From Pseudomonadota bacterium (lineage in GTDB: Bacteria > Pseudomonadota > Gammaproteobacteria > Enterobacterales > Succinivibrionaceae): a stretch of 8,002 bases of DNA. Each line of letters begins with the position of its first letter. The stretch's first letter is position 1. The stretch is taken from the NCBI GenBank assembly GCA_023460615.1, contig JAEWPL010000081.1, forward strand, positions 1 to 8,002. The letters run 5' to 3'. Positions 4,807-8,002 of this stretch are shown here, in pieces. The notes below the pieces were generated by a model, which did not search any database, was not told where the DNA came from, and saw only the letters and a program-made list of their open reading frames with translations. The position numbers and the translations under genes are program-made.

Positions 4807-7587
4807 ATGAACTTAAAACATCAATTATCGTTGATTTTAGCCTCGACATTTATTGTAAGTACAGCAGCTTTATGTACCTATAATTCAACCGTAGTTTCAA
4901 ATCAACTAGTTAAAGATGAGCTTTCTAAGCAAGTATCTTTTACAAAAGTAATTTCAGGAAACCTCAAAAGTTTTGCTATCAATCGTCAAGATAACTTAAA
5001 GACTAAGTATCTAAAGCTAGTTTCAGAGCTTAAAAACAGTGCTTACGATACTTTCTTTAACTTACCTGAAAGCCAAATTGTAGACATTAGTGCCTTCAAT
5101 TATTTTTTAAGTTCTAATTCTCAAACCCAAGTTTTTAGCTACAATACACAACTTTGCAAAAGCGATAATCTGCTTTCAAGATTAAACGTACCAAAATCAG
5201 TTCAAGACACACTTTTAAATTATCTAAAAAACAGCTTTAATTCTTTTGATAATCTCTTTGCCAAAAAATACAAAAACACCGCTGTTTTAGGCTATAAGTT
5301 CACCGCAAACGACAAGTATTATATTTTCTTAAGAAAAGCTGTAGCTGCTGATTTCTACTCTATCCAAGATGAGCCTATTTTTGAGTTTGTAGATCATAAA
5401 ACTAAAGGGGATTTAGCTGCTAATTTAAATCTTGCTTATAAGAATTCGTATCCACAGGTTAAAGAGTTAGTTTTCAAACACGTTTTAAATCAAATAGATT
5501 TTGATAAGTCACTCTCTTTAGGTAATTATCAAGTAAGCGTTTTATCAACTACAGGTGAAGTGTTAGCATCTAACTTAAAGCTAAATGCTAAAGCGGTTAA
5601 GGCAACTGAAGGAATATCTTTACATCAAGTTTTAAATTCAGCTGATTTTAAAGCAGCTTTAAAAACTGAGTATAAAGCTTTTGAAACTGTAAAAGCTCAA
5701 AATCCACAAAGTACCAACGAAACTTTAACTGAAGCTGAAGATAATCAAACAAAAGTCTTAAAGCAAAAGGAGCAAAAGACAGATGAAGTTTCCTCAAATG
5801 AGGAGATAAATGCAGAGACTAAATCAGATAAGACTTTAGCCAAAGCTCCTAAGACTAATACCAATTCAAAAGATGAAACCATTGCAACTGAAGATCATGT
5901 AAAAAATCAAGCTACCATTGCAGATCTTAGCGCTAATACAGAGATTGATAAGTTATCTCAAGCTGCAAACACAACTGATAATGTCAATTCTGAAAAAACA
6001 GAGAGTGAAAAAACTCCTGACACTTTAGTTGATAACCTTGCAAAAAGTTCTGAAGCAATAAACAAAGACACAGCAACACTAGCTTCTCAAGAAAAAGCTT
6101 ATGCTAATATAGAGCAAAAAGACAATGAGCCAAGTTTAATCTCAAAAGTTTCACAGCAAGGATCTTTATCAGCTAGCGAGGAAAACTCACCTGTTAAAGA
6201 AAGTGCTAACGTAAAGGACAATAGTGATACTCAAAAAACTTTAACACAAACCTCTTTAAATACTATTGATGGGGTTTATGTAACAGAAGAGAACGAGGAA
6301 AAAGCAAAGCTTGTAACTGTAGCTTATCTTGAGGATTTTGATGTTTACGTGATTGTAACTTCTCAAAAAGGTAACGTAATCAAACCTGTGATTATGTCTT
6401 CTTTCATCATCTTTGGGGTGATGGTGGTAGTCTTTGGCTTACTACTCTATCTATTATTTAAGTTATCTAAAGAATTTAATCATGATGTAAAGCAGATCAT
6501 CAACAACGTAGATATCTTAGCTACTAAAGTTTTAGATACTCATGAGCAAATGAATGAGCTTACAGTTAAACTTGAAGATCAGCGTTCACGTTTCCCTCAT
6601 GTGAATGATCTAACTAAAGCTTTATCAAACTTGTCACGCTCTATTTGCGATAAGGTAACTACAAGCACCAACAAGTTAACCACTGATTTTGCTATTGATA
6701 AGAAGCAATCTATTGAGGATGCATTAGCAAAACAGCTAATGCAGGTTCATCAATCTCTTATTCCAAATGAGACTGATATGCCAACCTCAAAGTTCTTAGA
6801 TATTGCCTCCTTTATGATCCCATCAAAAGGAAATCCTAAAGAGTTCTATGATCTCTTTAGAGTCGATCAAGACAATATCGGTGTAGTCTTTGGCTCTTGC
6901 TCAAAATCAGGTGTTGAAGCTCTTAAAGCTATTAGCTCTACTATTGATTTTGTGCGTCAGTCTTTAATTACTGAAACCAAATTACCAGGTGAGACTTTAA
7001 CAGCTTTGAATCAGCTATTGATGCAAAAATCAAAGCACAATTTAACTATGAACATCTTTGTGATGATCTTAAGTGAGTTTACAGGTAACTTTATCTACTC
7101 TGTTGCAGGTAACAAAGTACCATTCTTAATTCACTTACATAAAGCTAAGTTTATGGAGCCAAAGCTTGTACAAGCACCTTTGTGCCAAGTTAAAGATCTA
7201 GATTATGTAGATTCCCGTGATAAAGTAACTTATCTTGATACCTTAGTATTTACAGGTAATGGTATTGAGAGCACTTCTGCAATTAAAGATCCCGATAAGC
7301 AAACTACTACCAATGACGACAAGGAAAACTGCATTGTCGTAGATTCTGAGTACATTCCACTACAAGCAAATGCAAATAGCGTTGGGGGTATTGATAGCAT
7401 TGTAAGGATGTCTGTTGATAATGCTGATTTAGAAGCTTACGAGCAATTAGTTGCACTTTACAAAGCCTCTCAAGAAAATGCACCTGAAAAAGGTGTTGAT
7501 AGCGTATCTAAAGAGCAACTACATGTCAAAGATATCTGCGCTATCATCATCAAGAAGAACGCAAACAATAAAGAATTTGATGAATAG
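4807..7587 (+). CDS. Membrane sensor protein with degenerate SpoIIE/RsbU-type (PP2C-like) phosphatase domain
   Basis: The protein has 926 residues from ATG 4807. Domain order: a transmembrane segment (about 7-25), an extracytoplasmic region to about 527, a second transmembrane segment (about 528-551, VIMSSFIIFGVMVVVFGLLL), a helical linker (about 555-640), then a SpoIIE/RsbU-like domain (about 640-920). The outer region looks Cache-like (YQVSVLSTTGEVLAS before, LVTVAYLEDFDVYVIV after) and is split by about 190 low-complexity residues (296-483) rich in Lys, Glu, Thr, Asn and Ser. Domain landmarks are LMQVHQSLIP, PKEFYDLF, GSCSKSGVEAL, MNIFVMILSEFTGNFIYSVAGN and VFTGNGIES. Family enzymes usually have Asp in GGDFYD, DVSGKG and TDG; here these are Glu679, Ser697 and Gly817/Asn818, suggesting loss of metal binding. 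A TTG at 4801 is an alternative start; the upstream SD (GGTAG) is poor. Likely a single-gene unit with its own promoter and terminator. The signal and partner are unknown. Confidence 0.8.
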   Translation: MNLKHQLSLILASTFIVSTAALCTYNSTVVSNQLVKDELSKQVSFTKVISGNLKSFAINRQDNLKTKYLKLVSELKNSAYDTFFNLPESQIVDISAFNYFLSSNSQTQVFSYNTQLCKSDNLLSRLNVPKSVQDTLLNYLKNSFNSFDNLFAKKYKNTAVLGYKFTANDKYYIFLRKAVAADFYSIQDEPIFEFVDHKTKGDLAANLNLAYKNSYPQVKELVFKHVLNQIDFDKSLSLGNYQVSVLSTTGEVLASNLKLNAKAVKATEGISLHQVLNSADFKAALKTEYKAFETVKAQNPQSTNETLTEAEDNQTKVLKQKEQKTDEVSSNEEINAETKSDKTLAKAPKTNTNSKDETIATEDHVKNQATIADLSANTEIDKLSQAANTTDNVNSEKTESEKTPDTLVDNLAKSSEAINKDTATLASQEKAYANIEQKDNEPSLISKVSQQGSLSASEENSPVKESANVKDNSDTQKTLTQTSLNTIDGVYVTEENEEKAKLVTVAYLEDFDVYVIVTSQKGNVIKPVIMSSFIIFGVMVVVFGLLLYLLFKLSKEFNHDVKQIINNVDILATKVLDTHEQMNELTVKLEDQRSRFPHVNDLTKALSNLSRSICDKVTTSTNKLTTDFAIDKKQSIEDALAKQLMQVHQSLIPNETDMPTSKFLDIASFMIPSKGNPKEFYDLFRVDQDNIGVVFGSCSKSGVEALKAISSTIDFVRQSLITETKLPGETLTALNQLLMQKSKHNLTMNIFVMILSEFTGNFIYSVAGNKVPFLIHLHKAKFMEPKLVQAPLCQVKDLDYVDSRDKVTYLDTLVFTGNGIESTSAIKDPDKQTTTNDDKENCIVVDSEYIPLQANANSVGGIDSIVRMSVDNADLEAYEQLVALYKASQENAPEKGVDSVSKEQLHVKDICAIIIKKNANNKEFDE

Positions 7588-7596
7588 TAAGGCTAG

Positions 7597-7625
7597 ATTT
7601 AGGAGGTAACCTCCTAAATTTTTTT
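7597..7625 (+). terminator. Strong intrinsic terminator of the SpoIIE-like gene
   Basis: The stem atttaggagg (7597-7606) with cctcctaaat (7610-7619) is a perfect 10 bp around a 3-base loop. Seven T follow on the plus strand (7619-7625). It starts ten bases after the stop codon. Confidence 0.93.
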
Positions 7626-7655
7626 AACGAAATTTTCCTTGCATTTATCTTTATT

Positions 7656-7680
7656 CTGTAAGAATACTACCATTTTACAG
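7656..7680. repeat. Short inverted repeat upstream of the lipoprotein promoter
   Basis: The arms ctgtaaga (7656-7663) and ttttacag (7673-7680) pair over eight positions with one G-T, separated by nine bases. The repeat ends six bases before the -35 element, a position suited to a regulator site. No T-run follows. Support is weak. Confidence 0.3.
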
Positions 7681-7685
7681 TGTGC

Positions 7686-7713
7686 TTGACCGTTACTGAT
7701 CATCACACATAAT
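7686..7713 (+). promoter_or_regulatory. Candidate sigma-70 promoter of the lipoprotein gene
   Basis: TTGACC (7686-7691, five of six) and CATAAT (7708-7713, five of six) are separated by 16 bases. The start of transcription would be near 7720, giving an untranslated leader of about 58 bases before ATG 7778. The location after a strong terminator means the next gene needs its own promoter. Confidence 0.65.
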
Positions 7714-7777
7714 TCATTACAAAAAAATGGCTTTACATTGTTAAGCTGAATCTAGTGTTAATCTTGGAACAAAAATC

Positions 7778-8002
7778 ATGTTAAAAAACATTTACACAGT
7801 AATTGCACTAATAGCAACAATCGTACTCACAGGATGTTCTGGTTATAAAACTCCTGCTCACTATAATCCTGCCTATACCTCTTACTTAAAAGGTGGATAT
7901 CCAGATCTAACCATAACTGACAAACTAATCACTAAAGGTAAATCAACAATTGATGATGTACGTAGGATCTACGGCACACCTAACTACATTGCTGAAACTT
8001 TA
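7778..8002 (+). CDS. BamE/SmpA-like outer-membrane lipoprotein (3' truncated)
   Basis: The first 75 residues are visible and the gene continues past the window. Residues 1-19 form a signal peptide: MLKN, then a hydrophobic stretch, then the lipobox VLTGC with Cys20 as the lipidated residue. The residue after Cys is Ser, not Asp, which in enterobacterial-type sorting favours the outer membrane. After a Tyr/Pro-rich linker, LITKGKSTIDDVRRIYGTPNYI (50-71) resembles the opening helix of the SmpA/OmlA (BamE-like) fold, where a conserved kGxTt...dV...fGxP pattern is typical. It may be a BamE paralogue or another small lipoprotein using the same fold; the short visible part does not allow a choice. 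ATG 7778 has GGAA about ten bases upstream. Confidence 0.8.
   Translation, partial: MLKNIYTVIALIATIVLTGCSGYKTPAHYNPAYTSYLKGGYPDLTITDKLITKGKSTIDDVRRIYGTPNYIAETL

Overview
The window is AT-rich and Gram-negative in character. It carries an exported lipoprotein with a lipobox and a BamE/SmpA-like motif, and a fragment of an AAA-ATPase/PD-(D/E)XK protein of the type abundant in gut anaerobes. I would guess a host-associated anaerobic gammaproteobacterium, possibly Succinivibrionaceae. That placement is inference from gene style only.

Layout: (1) 1-384 (+), the C-terminal end of a PD-(D/E)XK nuclease-domain protein, running into a hairpin at 389-424 shared with the convergent operon. (2) 448-4381 (-), a tight four-gene sulfur amino-acid operon, transcribed right to left: cysteine synthase (cysK), an LCMT-family SAM-dependent methyltransferase, cystathionine gamma-lyase-like (mccB) and cystathionine beta-synthase-like (mccA). 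Gaps are 2-11 bases and stop codons merge with ribosome-binding sites. (3) 4382-4800, a divergent intergenic region. On the minus strand it holds a short ORF missed at usual length cut-offs, 4356-4451: a 31-residue leader peptide starting MMCCCSS with a fourth Cys at position 12. It has its own promoter and Shine-Dalgarno sequence and overlaps the cysK start codon in another frame. (4) 4807-7587 (+), a 926-residue membrane protein with an extracytoplasmic sensor region, a long low-complexity insertion, and a cytoplasmic SpoIIE/RsbU-like PP2C domain in which usual metal-binding aspartates appear to be replaced. It ends at a strong terminator. (5) 7778-8002 (+), the start of a BamE/SmpA-like lipoprotein, cut by the window edge.

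The operon covers both routes to cysteine. CysK makes it from O-acetylserine and sulfide; MccA and MccB make it from homocysteine through cystathionine (reverse transsulfuration). A methyltransferase could supply the pathway by turning SAM into SAH. The arrangement parallels ubiG-mccB-mccA in Clostridium acetobutylicum and yrrT-mtnN-mccA-mccB in Bacillus subtilis, with a different methyltransferase family and cysK added in front.

The most interesting signal is the poly-cysteine leader. Its run of three UGU codons, its overlap with the cysK start, and a possible RNA pairing between the segment just after the Cys codons and the cysK start region together suggest a cysteine-responsive translational attenuator controlling the operon.
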